Below are positions 33,922-42,273 of a stretch of 64,000 nt of DNA, piece by piece (positions within the stretch are counted from its first letter, which is position 1; every line of letters starts with the position of its first letter). The stretch covers positions 62,001 to 126,000 of the forward strand of contig NZ_VKDC01000016.1 in NCBI RefSeq assembly GCF_007097395.1, given 5' to 3'. The notes beneath the pieces are model-generated. The model did no database searches and was not told the DNA's origin. It was given only the letters and a program-made list of their open reading frames with translations. Both the position numbers and the translations under genes were made by a program. Source of the stretch: Fulvivirga sp. M361. GTDB lineage: Bacteria; Bacteroidota; Bacteroidia; Cytophagales; Cyclobacteriaceae.

Positions 33922-34931
33922 GGTAGATCATTGTATTTTCTTATTCCTTTCATGAAATATTGAAATACAATTGACCCTTTATAGATTAACTGATGCCGAT
34001 CACTTGAGTTCATTTTCTTTATCTGTCTTCTTTTTTCAGCGGTAATGCTTAGTTTCTGAAGAAAATGGAGGTTTGCTTTAATTACAGCCAATCCATCTTT
34101 CGGGCTATCAAAAAGAGTAAATTTGACAGCTGCAATAATGTCTAGTATTATTCTTGCCGGGAGCTTCCAGATGAGTTCTTTCGTGGAGCTATTTTTATAG
34201 AGAAGGGTTAGTCCATTACGAAAATTGAGGTAAGTCTTTCTTGGATTGGTTCGTTGCAATGTGCCTCCTCCTACATGATAGACTTTGCTGGAACCATTGT
34301 ACATTACTTTGTAACCAGCTGCATTGATCCTCCAGCATAAATCTATTTCCTCCATATGAGCGAAAAAATCCGGGTCGAGACCTCCCAATTCATGAAAGAC
34401 GTCTGAACGAATGAAAAGGCACGCACCGGTAGCCCAAAATATCCTTTGAAAATCATCATATTGACCCTGATCTTTTTCTAACGTAAGGAACAGCCTTCCT
34501 CTGCAAAAAGGATAACCGAGTATGTCCAGTTGCCCACCACCTGCTCCGGCATATTCAAAACGGTCCCTTTGATTGAAATCAAGGATCTTGGGCTGTGCAG
34601 CGGCTATTGTGGGGTCTGCATCCATTGATCCGACCATGGGCTCCACCCAGCCGGGCGTTACCTCCACATCAGAGTTAAGAAGTACATAATACTTTGAAGT
34701 TACCTGCGTCAATGCCGTATTATACCCTTGGCTATAACCCTGGTTTTCATCGATTATTATTAATCGAATATTGGGGAAATTTGATTTTAAATACTGGACA
34801 GAATCATCGGATGAGTTGTTATCAGCTACTATTACCTCACATCCGGGACTATTGGCTAAGACTCCTGGCAGGAAACGTTCCAGGTAGGCCCGGCCATTGA
34901 AGTTAAGAATAACAATGGATACATTGTCCAT
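33918..34931 (-). CDS. family 2 glycosyltransferase
   Basis: The 337-aa enzyme has a GT-A fold: SIVILNFNGRAYLERFLPG at 5-23, VIVADNNSSDDS (34-45), and the acidic metal motif LLNSDVEVTPGW (about 84-95). Downstream are ATGACLFIRSDVF and HMEEIDLCWRINAAGY, the usual acceptor and catalytic-base region (EEIDLC). These are features of rhamnosyltransferase-like GT2 enzymes that build surface polysaccharide. The C-terminal part has an amphipathic segment but no clear membrane helix. It begins directly after the YbaB stop codon, so the two are cotranscribed. Confidence 0.92.
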   Translation of the reverse strand: MDNVSIVILNFNGRAYLERFLPGVLANSPGCEVIVADNNSSDDSVQYLKSNFPNIRLIIIDENQGYSQGYNTALTQVTSKYYVLLNSDVEVTPGWVEPMVGSMDADPTIAAAQPKILDFNQRDRFEYAGAGGGQLDILGYPFCRGRLFLTLEKDQGQYDDFQRIFWATGACLFIRSDVFHELGGLDPDFFAHMEEIDLCWRINAAGYKVMYNGSSKVYHVGGGTLQRTNPRKTYLNFRNGLTLLYKNSSTKELIWKLPARIILDIIAAVKFTLFDSPKDGLAVIKANLHFLQKLSITAEKRRQIKKMNSSDRHQLIYKGSIVFQYFMKGIRKYNDLP

Positions 34932-35264
34932 CTACATTAACCCACCGAGGTCCAGGCCTGGAATGTTTGGCAACAACCCCTCTGTACTTTTTTTCATTTC
35001 CTCTTTGGCGAGTATTTCCACCTCAGCAGTGGCCTTGTTGACAGCAGCTATTATCAAGTCCTGGAGCATTTCCTGATCTTCTGGTTTGATAAGGTCCTGG
35101 TCCAGTTCCAATTTGATTACTTCTTTTTTGCCGTTTACCGTAGCTTTCACCATACCACCTCCTGATTCTGCTGTGGTTTTAATATTTACCAGATTATTCT
35201 GAGCTTCCTTGACTTTGGCTTGAACCTCTTTCATCTTGCCCATCATTTTCATCATATCAAACAT
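34932..35264 (-). CDS. YbaB/EbfC family nucleoid-associated protein
   Basis: The 110-aa protein has the typical order: a Met-rich amphipathic N-terminal helix (MFDMMKMMGKMKEVQAKVKE), a central beta sheet ending in GMVKATVNGKKEVIKLELD, and a C-terminal helical part with EMLQDLIIAAVNKA. YbaB forms a tweezer-shaped dimer that binds DNA. In many bacteria it is encoded with recR/dnaX; here it precedes a glycosyltransferase instead. Confidence 0.92.
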   Translation of the reverse strand: MFDMMKMMGKMKEVQAKVKEAQNNLVNIKTTAESGGGMVKATVNGKKEVIKLELDQDLIKPEDQEMLQDLIIAAVNKATAEVEILAKEEMKKSTEGLLPNIPGLDLGGLM

Positions 35265-35366
35265 AGCTGCATACTTTATATTATAATCTATGTGCCGTTC
35301 TAAAGGGGGGACAAAAATGGCGTGATTAAGAATGAAATCAAAGAGTTAGTGTTTTTTTCGGTTTGC

Positions 35367-37316
35367 TTATCTGATGAGAAGTACGGTGCCGGTTTTTGCG
35401 ATCTCACGACCCGCCTGGTCTATGATCTCTACTTTGAATACATATGTGCCTAACGGTAAATCTTTTCCTTCAAAAGTGCCATCCCATCCGGTTTCAGGAT
35501 TGTCGGAAGTAAAAACAAGTTCACCCCATCGATTAAAAATATTTAGTTCATACGATATCATAAACTTACCATTAACAGTAAATGTCTCGTTGATATTATT
35601 CCTGTTGGGAGTGAAGGCATTGGGGTAATAAATATTATTGGGTTTAATAATGGTAAGCACATTTGAAAAAGCTTCTGAAAGAGAATTATCGATGGGGTTA
35701 GCGCGTATGCGATAACGAATTACCTGTTCCGCATCGTTATTATCGATTTCCTGTAGTTCAGAGGCTGCTGAGACAATAGCAGGTGCAGGAGTATTAAGGT
35801 AAGATTTTTCTATTGTGTAATTACTCAGACCATTTTCCCACCCTTCATAATCATTCCAATCCAGCCTGATCGTATTGTCAGGGGAAATGGTACCTGTAAG
35901 TAGCATAGAGCATGCAATAACCCCATCTTCATTACGATTGCTGCACTCATCGACAGCATCTATCCTGTAGCAATACGAAATTTCATCAGGGATTAAATTT
36001 TCTTCTCTAAAACTTGCTTCTGTAATGCGGGCAATGGTACTGAGGGAGTTTACATTGGTGCCCCTTGATATGGCGTATTCTGCAATCGGCTCAGCCGGAT
36101 TTTCCGGCCATATCAAATCAATGGCGTTTCCCTCTACACTTACCGTCAGGTTATTAACCGGTTCGGGAGGTACGGTGCTGAACGAGGTGCCACATCTTTC
36201 CAGCGATTTGCTAATAAATCCTGCCGCATAGTTTGCGTTAAGTACGTAACAATATTCTGTGTCACAATCTATGTCGGTATCATTCGAGGAGGTACCCGTC
36301 AGACCGGGGCGAACCAATTGACTTCCCCCTCCATTTCGTCTAAATTCGAAATCATCAATAACCCCCAATGCCGGGGAAGACCAGTTTAATTCGTTCACAT
36401 TATCCTCAAATGCTACATTAAATAAGACATTACAAATGACCGGTGACGTGACTTCTGAACCTGCACACGGGTCTATCGAACGGATCCGGAAGCAATAGAA
36501 ATTGTTTTCAAGATCTAGGTTTTGGATAGTATCTTGTTCTGAAGTGTCTTCTAATAAAGCATTGAAACTGGTCCAGGCCCCATCGTTAACACTTATTTCC
36601 AGGCGATGTTGAATGTCCGGTTGTAAATTGTAATATAAGGCCAATTGGTCGTTAGTAAGGCTTACCAGTGAATCGAATGAGGATGGAATGATAAGATTTA
36701 CAGGAACCAGATCATCATTTGTGAGTGCACAATTGTCAGCGGAATTAGTATCTATCCCCCTGACTGAAACGATACGAGGAACCGTATTTGCATAGTTGTG
36801 CTCAGCGTTGGAGGCGCCTAGTGGAACTTCCAACTCCGGGCTGCCATCGCCAAAATTTATAATGTAGTTATTGTATTGATTATCCTGGATATCTACTTGT
36901 ATTGAGCGGCCTGCACATGAATAAATGTTGAAGTCAGGCGCCGTTTTATCATTGATCTGAATATCCATAAAGTCTGGTCCGTTAGGTCTTTCGAATAAGA
37001 CCTGAAGTCGGTAATTACCCGCTTGAGTATAGGTGAATTGCTCCGGATTAGGTTTTACAACAAATACATTCTCCTCTAAATAAGAAAAATCACAACAACC
37101 TATGCCAGCAAAGCAATCGCAAGGCGAAGTGGCGGTCATGCGAATGATAATTTGTAAGCCCTCACAGCCTCTAACGATGGTTCCGGAGCACCCTCCCGTA
37201 CAGTCATTTATTACATCTACTTCAAACCAGCCCTTTTCACTCGTATACTGACCGTATACGTTTGGCGTACTTAGAATAGCAGCAAGAAAAATAATGGTTT
37301 GAGGTATTTTCATCAT
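35367..37316 (-). CDS. secreted protein with type IX (type B) C-terminal sorting domain
   Basis: The 649-aa protein has a signal peptide (MMKIPQTIIFLAAILSTPNV, cleavage near YGQ). A cysteine-rich N-terminal region (about 25-115), a PKD-like segment and at least three fibronectin-III-like domains follow. The last 85 residues (FYPNAFTPNRNNINETF, then LNIFNRWGELVF, GWDGTFEGKDLPLGTYVFKV) are the gliding-motility-associated, type B T9SS sorting domain. It should be exported across the outer membrane by the type IX system and probably acts as an adhesin. It overlaps the 83-aa gene by 4 bases (ATGA). Confidence 0.92.
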   Translation of the reverse strand: MMKIPQTIIFLAAILSTPNVYGQYTSEKGWFEVDVINDCTGGCSGTIVRGCEGLQIIIRMTATSPCDCFAGIGCCDFSYLEENVFVVKPNPEQFTYTQAGNYRLQVLFERPNGPDFMDIQINDKTAPDFNIYSCAGRSIQVDIQDNQYNNYIINFGDGSPELEVPLGASNAEHNYANTVPRIVSVRGIDTNSADNCALTNDDLVPVNLIIPSSFDSLVSLTNDQLALYYNLQPDIQHRLEISVNDGAWTSFNALLEDTSEQDTIQNLDLENNFYCFRIRSIDPCAGSEVTSPVICNVLFNVAFEDNVNELNWSSPALGVIDDFEFRRNGGGSQLVRPGLTGTSSNDTDIDCDTEYCYVLNANYAAGFISKSLERCGTSFSTVPPEPVNNLTVSVEGNAIDLIWPENPAEPIAEYAISRGTNVNSLSTIARITEASFREENLIPDEISYCYRIDAVDECSNRNEDGVIACSMLLTGTISPDNTIRLDWNDYEGWENGLSNYTIEKSYLNTPAPAIVSAASELQEIDNNDAEQVIRYRIRANPIDNSLSEAFSNVLTIIKPNNIYYPNAFTPNRNNINETFTVNGKFMISYELNIFNRWGELVFTSDNPETGWDGTFEGKDLPLGTYVFKVEIIDQAGREIAKTGTVLLIR

Positions 37317-37564
37317 TCCAACTCTTCAGGTTTCAGAAACGCAATAGTTTGTTGGATGTCATCGTGCAGGATACGATCATTTTCTATGAACGAGATAGGT
37401 TGCTTGAAATTGTCCATGAAGTTCTCCTGTGCCTCTGAAGGACTTAGTTGATGTCTGTATTGGATTATCGGTGTTGAAAGCTTTTGTTCTTTTGTAATAC
37501 CCCATAATTTAGCCATTGACGTCAACAAAAATACTATTTCTGATATAGTATAGACTTTACGCAC
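37313..37564 (-). CDS. 83-aa protein of unknown function
   Basis: This protein lies between hisS, whose stop codon immediately precedes its ATG, and the T9SS-sorted protein, which starts with an ATGA overlap. Such spacing shows cotranscription and translational coupling, so it is very likely real. It has no signal peptide, no membrane helix and no recognised motif. It may be a helical regulatory protein. Confidence 0.7.
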   Translation of the reverse strand: MRKVYTISEIVFLLTSMAKLWGITKEQKLSTPIIQYRHQLSPSEAQENFMDNFKQPISFIENDRILHDDIQQTIAFLKPEELE

Positions 37565-38935
37565 TTAGTCAATGGATAGTTTTCCGATGATACTTTCTAA
37601 TGTGCATTTTTCTTCATTTCCGGTATGCATATCTTTAAAAGTAAGCAAGCCGGTGTTAACCTCTTCTGATCCTACAACGATCACATAAGGGATCCCTTTT
37701 TTATTTGCATAACTAAATTGCTTTTTAGGTTTGGCCGGATCAGGGAATATTTCTGAGGAAATACTTTTCCTTCGAAGCCTGTTTAAGGCACCCAGCCCAT
37801 ATTCAAAAGAAGTTTGATCCAGATGAATAATAAGCACTTTGGTGCCTGTGAGTTTGTCAGAAGGAAATAAGTCAAGCTCTTCCATAACATCATAGATGCG
37901 ATCTACTCCAAAAGAAAAGCCTACACCACTTAAGTCAGGAACACCGAAAACCCCCGTAAGATCATCATAACGTCCACCTCCTGTGACGCTTCCCATGCTG
38001 ACGTTATTCACTTTTACCTCGAAAATGGTGCCGGTGTAATAGGAAAGCCCTCGTGCAAGTGTAACATCCAGCTCTATGTGGTGATCATCCAGTCCGAACT
38101 TTTGGACCATAGCTAAGATGGATTCTATATCATTGATACCTTCTTCACCTGAAGGAAAGCCTTCAAGCACATTTTTCAGAATATTCAACCTTTCTAAGTT
38201 CTCACCACTTATGTTCAAAACTTGCTCAGCTTTTTCCACTGATTCATTTGTTAGCCCTCGATTGACCAATTCCTGTTTGACTTTGGCCATACCTATCTTA
38301 TCGAGCTTGTCAATAGCCACTAAAAAATCGGTTTCCTTGTCTTTCGCCCCTATATATTCCGTAACACCATTCAGTATCTTGCGGTGATTCATTTTAATGG
38401 TGAAATCGGTAATCCCTAACTGTTCAAAGACCTCATTGATCATAAGTATGATCTCGGTTTCACACAGTAGTGATTCTGTACCTATTACGTCGGCATCGCA
38501 TTGATAAAATTCTCTGTAACGTCCTTTTTGAGGGTTATCAGCTCTCCAGACCGGCTGCATTTGATAGCGCTTGAACGGTATAGTCAGCTCATGCCTGTTT
38601 TTAACTACATATCTGGCGAAAGGTACGGTAAGATCATATTTGAGGCCTTTTTCAGAAACCTTAGGCAGTACTTCTTTTGAACCTGAAGTAAAATCGTCTG
38701 AGGTAACCTTTCCTAAGAAGTCGCCTGAGTTAAGCACTTTATACAATAGCCGATCACCTTCGTCGCCATACTTTCCGGTCAGTACGGATAAGTTTTCCAT
38801 TGCCGGTGTTTCCAGGGGCATAAAGCCGTATTTTTGAAAAACATCTTTTATATTTTGGAAGATATAGTTTCTTTTGGTCATTTGTTCCGGACCAAAATCA
38901 CGCATTCCTCTGGGTAAGTTAGGCTTTTGACTCAT
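37565..38935 (-). CDS. hisS: histidyl-tRNA synthetase
   Basis: The 456-aa class II enzyme charges tRNA-His. Motif 1 lies near PLETPAMEN and motif 2 includes YQMQPVWRADNPQKGRYREF, with its R-x-x-x-F. The histidine-specific motifs are LARGLSYYTGTIFEV and, in motif 3, VGFSFGVDRIYD. The C-terminal anticodon-binding domain is about 360-456. The -7 element TAGTTTTG lies 5 bases before the ATG, so the transcript is probably leaderless or nearly so. Confidence 0.96.
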   Translation of the reverse strand: MSQKPNLPRGMRDFGPEQMTKRNYIFQNIKDVFQKYGFMPLETPAMENLSVLTGKYGDEGDRLLYKVLNSGDFLGKVTSDDFTSGSKEVLPKVSEKGLKYDLTVPFARYVVKNRHELTIPFKRYQMQPVWRADNPQKGRYREFYQCDADVIGTESLLCETEIILMINEVFEQLGITDFTIKMNHRKILNGVTEYIGAKDKETDFLVAIDKLDKIGMAKVKQELVNRGLTNESVEKAEQVLNISGENLERLNILKNVLEGFPSGEEGINDIESILAMVQKFGLDDHHIELDVTLARGLSYYTGTIFEVKVNNVSMGSVTGGGRYDDLTGVFGVPDLSGVGFSFGVDRIYDVMEELDLFPSDKLTGTKVLIIHLDQTSFEYGLGALNRLRRKSISSEIFPDPAKPKKQFSYANKKGIPYVIVVGSEEVNTGLLTFKDMHTGNEEKCTLESIIGKLSID

Positions 38936-38940
38936 GGCGG

Positions 38941-38948
38941 CAAAACTA
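38941..38948 (-). promoter_or_regulatory. hisS promoter -7 element, very close to the start codon
   Basis: On the minus strand TAGTTTTG fits TAnnTTTG and is followed by CCGCC and the hisS ATG. A start site 6-7 bases downstream of the element would put the 5' end at or within a base or two of the ATG. Confidence 0.45.
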
Positions 38949-39008
38949 CAAAAAAGGCTGAAAACCGTTTTTTATTAGGAATGACCTTACACAATTTACA
39001 AATACCTT

Positions 39009-39039
39009 TTTTCTATTAGAAATTATTACTTTAAGTTTG
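39009..39039 (+). promoter_or_regulatory. promoter of the Lys/Ala-rich protein gene
   Basis: TAAGTTTG at 39032-39039 fits TAnnTTTG and is followed by C. TTTT at 39009-39012 is 19 bases upstream and can serve as -33. The leader is about 24 bases. Confidence 0.55.
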
Positions 39040-39068
39040 CACCCTATTTTTATTAAGATACGATTGAA

Positions 39069-39443
39069 ATGGCAGTTACCAGACTAAAAAGAAAAGCAAA
39101 AAGAAATAAATCCAGAGCGAAAGCAAGGAAGCAAGATATTCAACGACTCAGTCAAAAGCCTGTGATTAAAAATGTTGATATAGAGCAGATCAAAGAAGAA
39201 TTTGCTAAAGGAGGTAAGAAAACCACTGCCAAGGAGAAAAAAGAAGTAACAGAAAAAAAAACACCTAAGGCAGCAGAAGCAAAATCCGATGTTGCAGTGG
39301 AGGAGGCTCCGAAGAAAAAGGCAGCACCAAAAAAGAAACCTGCAGCCAAGGCAGAGAAACCGGTAGCTGAGGCTAAAACTGAAAAGAAGCCTAAGGCAGC
39401 AACTAAGGAAAAAAAGCATAAGGAAGACAAAGAAGATAAATAA
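39069..39443 (+). CDS. Lys/Ala-rich basic protein with histone H1-like tail
   Basis: The 124-aa protein has a basic N-terminal part (MAVTRLKRKAKRNKSRAKAR), a predicted helical linker (PVIKNVDIEQIKEEFAKGG, about 37-55), then a tail of about 60 residues made of Lys, Ala, Pro and Glu (for example PKKKAAPKKKPAAKAEKPVAE) like the C-terminal tail of histone H1 or bacterial Hc1/HU-H1 proteins. It could bind nucleic acid or ribosomes. The short N-terminal motif seems shared by Bacteroidota proteins of unknown role. A good promoter precedes it and a terminator follows. Confidence 0.8.
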   Translation: MAVTRLKRKAKRNKSRAKARKQDIQRLSQKPVIKNVDIEQIKEEFAKGGKKTTAKEKKEVTEKKTPKAAEAKSDVAVEEAPKKKAAPKKKPAAKAEKPVAEAKTEKKPKAATKEKKHKEDKEDK

Positions 39444-39462
39444 TCAGATCTTAAACATAAAT

Positions 39463-39490
39463 AAAACCTTGATTTGATCAGGGTTTTTTT
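39463..39490. terminator. terminator after the Lys/Ala-rich gene
   Basis: ACCTTGAT and ATCAGGGT pair around TTG with one G-T pair, flanked by A and T runs. It also lies at the end of the convergent phosphoesterase gene. Confidence 0.75.
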
Positions 39491-39983
39491 ATGCCCTTTT
39501 GCCAAGTTCTATCACTTGCATATTTTCAATTTTGGCTTGATTGATCTCAAACCTCATGAGTGTTTTGACCTTGTGAAAGCCTTGTATTCCGGCTGCGCCC
39601 GGATTGATATGTAGTAAGCCGTTCTTTGGATCTTTGATCACTTTAAGAATATGTGAATGTCCGCATATGAAAATATCGGGGACCTTATCCGCCAGTACCT
39701 TTTTTGTTCTGGCATTATACCTGGGAGGATAGCCTCCTATATGAGTGATCCATACATTAAGGCCCTCACAGGAAAACCATAGATCTTCCGGACATAGTGT
39801 TCTTATGTCATGTCCGTCGATATTTCCATAAACTCCTCTGAATGTCTTAAACTGTTCTAATTGAAGGACAATGTTTGATGTGCCTATGTCTCCGGCATGC
39901 CAGATCTCATCACAAGATTCAAAATGTTGGAATATACGATCATCCAGGTGACCATGGGTATCTGATAGGAGTCCGATCTTCAT
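39489..39983 (-). CDS. metallophosphoesterase (YfcE/MJ0936-like)
   Basis: The 164-aa protein has the full calcineurin-like metal site: D8 and H10 in SDTHGH, D32 in HAGDIG, N54 in GNIDGH, H82 in ITHIGG and GHSH at about 108-111. The length fits the small YfcE family of phosphodiesterases. The natural substrate is not known. It is a single gene, convergent with the Lys/Ala-rich gene. Confidence 0.92.
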   Translation of the reverse strand: MKIGLLSDTHGHLDDRIFQHFESCDEIWHAGDIGTSNIVLQLEQFKTFRGVYGNIDGHDIRTLCPEDLWFSCEGLNVWITHIGGYPPRYNARTKKVLADKVPDIFICGHSHILKVIKDPKNGLLHINPGAAGIQGFHKVKTLMRFEINQAKIENMQVIELGKRA

Positions 39984-40099
39984 ATTTATGCTAAATTAAG
40001 TGATTTGAGAATGATATTTTTTTTCTAATGCGGGAACGAATGAATTATTTAATGGATTTACTTTATTAATTTCACCAAGTACTAACTCAACTTGAAGCT

Positions 40100-40654
40100 A
40101 TGGCACTGACACCCTCCACTATGATTCCTCTGGGAACTGAGGCTCCTTTTTTTAAGCTGCCTGATACTATTACGGATCGCATGTATGACTTGAATGATTT
40201 TCAGTCTGATGTTGCAACTATTATTATGTTCGTTTGTAATCATTGCCCTTATGTGAAGCACGTACAGCCAGAACTGGTTAAACTTGCTGAGGATTATATA
40301 CCCGAAGGAGTCAAACTAGTGGCTATTAGCTCCAATGACGTAGAAAACTATCCGGAAGATTCGCCTGAACTGATGCGTGAAGAAGCCAAAAAATGGGGTT
40401 ATCCTTTCCCTTATTTATATGATGAAACTCAGGTTGTGGCAAGATCTTTTGATGCTGCCTGTACCCCGGATTTTTATATTTTTGATAAAGACCTTAAGCT
40501 TGTCTACCGAGGTCAGTTGGATGACTCGCGCCCTGGTAATGGAAAACCGTTAACAGGAAAATCCATAAGAGAGGCACTCAATGACCTTTTAAAAGGAAAT
40601 CCTATTTCAGAGAACCAAGTGCCCAGCCAGGGATGTAATATAAAGTGGAGATAA
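40100..40654 (+). CDS. thioredoxin-fold redoxin with CNHC active site
   Basis: The 184-aa cytoplasmic protein belongs to the AhpC/TSA-like redoxins. The active site is C46-N-H-C49 in MFVCNHCPYVKHV. A second conserved cysteine (FDAACTPDFYIF) and the ending QGCNIKW fit a widespread thioredoxin-like subfamily. No signal peptide is present. It probably reduces disulfides or peroxides; the partner is unknown. Confidence 0.9.
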   Translation: MALTPSTMIPLGTEAPFFKLPDTITDRMYDLNDFQSDVATIIMFVCNHCPYVKHVQPELVKLAEDYIPEGVKLVAISSNDVENYPEDSPELMREEAKKWGYPFPYLYDETQVVARSFDAACTPDFYIFDKDLKLVYRGQLDDSRPGNGKPLTGKSIREALNDLLKGNPISENQVPSQGCNIKWR

Positions 40655-40753
40655 CACTCCGGGTGTAGTGAATTTATCTATGTTCCCCGTGAGCTTTATC
40701 CTAGTTAAAGTAAGTAATACAACTATTTTTAAAGTTTAAACAAGAAGCATTAC

Positions 40754-41542
40754 ATGAGCAAAATTCAAAAAATCCTGATCCCCACAGATTTTTCTACCCA
40801 GGCTCAAAAGGCCGTACAATATGCAGTAGATTTTATTAAAGAGGACAGCGACATAGAGCTTCTTTTGGTTCATGTCTTTGATCCGGAGAACAGTATTGTG
40901 ACAGTGGATGAAGCAGAGTTACAATTAAAAAAAATACAAGAAGAGACGATCAAGCCAAAGGGCATACCAAGTGATTTCATTGTGCACTCAGGTGAACTTA
41001 TGACTTCTCTGCAAAAGCTTCAGAAAGATGAAAACGTCGATTTGATCATGATGGGGACGGTAAGACCAGAATCCCCTGATGTAGAGATGGTGACCCGTGC
41101 CGCTCAATTCGTTAAGGCAGCGGACTGTCCAATACTTATTATACCTGAGAATGTACAGTCTTTCAGACTTAAGAAAATCGCCCTTGCATTGGGTAAAAAT
41201 GAAATTGACGATTCGTTTGCACTAGGTATCCTTCACTTTATTGCGCGTTATTTTGATGCGAAGGTGCACATACTCACTATTACAAGCGATGATTCTTCCT
41301 CCACTGTGGAAAATAAGAATGCGGCTACATTATCATATTACCTGGAAACAATAGATTATGAACATCATTTCCCGGTTTATTCAGATATCGAGCAGGGAAT
41401 TACCGAATACGTTGCACAGAATAATATTGATATGGTGGCCATACTACCACGAAATCATGCTAAAAAGGATAAACCATCCGAAGGTAGACTTACGAAGCTG
41501 TTAGCTCTTCATACGCGCGTACCTTTGCTTGCTATTGATTAA
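40754..41542 (+). CDS. universal stress protein, tandem UspA domains
   Basis: The 262-aa protein has a first Usp domain (about 4-133) starting KILIPTDFSTQAQKAVQYA and ending with MMGTVRPESPDVEMVTRAAQFVKAADCPILIIPE. A second domain (about 140-262) is less typical but ends RLTKLLALHTRVPLLAI. The first domain keeps part of the ATP-binding G-x2-G-x9-G pattern. Bacteroidota have many such two-domain stress proteins. Confidence 0.92.
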   Translation: MSKIQKILIPTDFSTQAQKAVQYAVDFIKEDSDIELLLVHVFDPENSIVTVDEAELQLKKIQEETIKPKGIPSDFIVHSGELMTSLQKLQKDENVDLIMMGTVRPESPDVEMVTRAAQFVKAADCPILIIPENVQSFRLKKIALALGKNEIDDSFALGILHFIARYFDAKVHILTITSDDSSSTVENKNAATLSYYLETIDYEHHFPVYSDIEQGITEYVAQNNIDMVAILPRNHAKKDKPSEGRLTKLLALHTRVPLLAID

Positions 41543-41568
41543 GCATATAGTCATGTGATTTTGAAAAA

Positions 41569-41593
41569 TACCCGGGCCCTTCGTGCCTGGGTA
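41569..41593 (+). terminator. probable terminator after the universal stress protein gene
   Basis: TACCCGGGC and GCCTGGGTA pair around a 7-base loop with one G-T pair. The following T run is short, so termination may be partial. Confidence 0.5.
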
Positions 41594-41715
41594 ACTTTAG
41601 TTAAAAATCAGCTGCTTGCCTGTGATTTAACAAAAAATCCTTCCAATGTGTAACCAATCCGATTACACTAAGTTTACCCCGATGAACATGAGCATCATAT
41701 AACTAACCGGTAGAC

Positions 41716-42273
41716 TTGGAATCAATTTCAGATAATGCTCTCATGCTTAATGTGCGTGATGGGAAACTCGACCATTTGGGGCTTTTATTCGAAAGATATA
41801 AGAAGATACTTTTTGGATTCTTTTACAACCTCAGTGGTGATCCGAACCTTAGTGAAGACCTGGTGCAAAGCGTATTCGAAAGAATATTGAAGTATAGACA
41901 GGGCTTCAAAGGAGATGGTGAGTTTAAGCTATGGATGTTTCATATTGCCAGGAATGTGAATATAGACCACTACCGGAAAACGAATAAACTTCAAAAAGAA
42001 GATATTGAACATTGGAGAGAGCGTATAGGGGATAAAGTATGCAATAGTGAGGAGGCTATGGGTAAAGCTGAGGAACTTAAGATCCTTCAAATGGCTATCG
42101 CAAGGCTGGATATGGAAAAAAGAGAGGTGATCATTTTCAGTAAAATTGATGGTCTGAAGTACAAGCAAATTGGAGAGCTGTTAAACTGTAGCGAGGGAGC
42201 TGTTAAAGTAAAGGTTTTCAGGGCTATGCAGACTCTGAAAGCGGAGTACCTGAAAATTGAAAAGGCAATTTGA
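41716..42273 (+). CDS. ECF RNA polymerase sigma factor
   Basis: The 185-aa product starts with TTG at 41716. A later ATG at 41743 would cut the usual N-terminal ISDNALMLNVRDG. Region 2 (about 18-90) has LGLLFERYKKILFGFFYN, LSEDLVQSVFERIL and WMFHIARNVNIDHYRK. Region 4 (about 120-175) has REVIIFSKIDGLKYKQIGELL and the helix GAVKVKVFRAMQTL. It directs transcription of an unknown regulon. The anti-sigma gene overlaps its stop codon (TTGA). Confidence 0.93.
   Translation: MESISDNALMLNVRDGKLDHLGLLFERYKKILFGFFYNLSGDPNLSEDLVQSVFERILKYRQGFKGDGEFKLWMFHIARNVNIDHYRKTNKLQKEDIEHWRERIGDKVCNSEEAMGKAEELKILQMAIARLDMEKREVIIFSKIDGLKYKQIGELLNCSEGAVKVKVFRAMQTLKAEYLKIEKAI

Noticed and set aside
39084-39505. Cys/Leu/Phe-rich minus-strand frames opposite the Lys/Ala-rich gene
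   Set aside because: They are complements of AAG/GCA codons of the plus-strand gene, which has a promoter, start and terminator.
40655-40753. search for a terminator between the redoxin and universal stress genes
   Set aside because: Only a weak CACTCC/GGGTGTAGTG pairing without a T run is seen, so I cannot support one.
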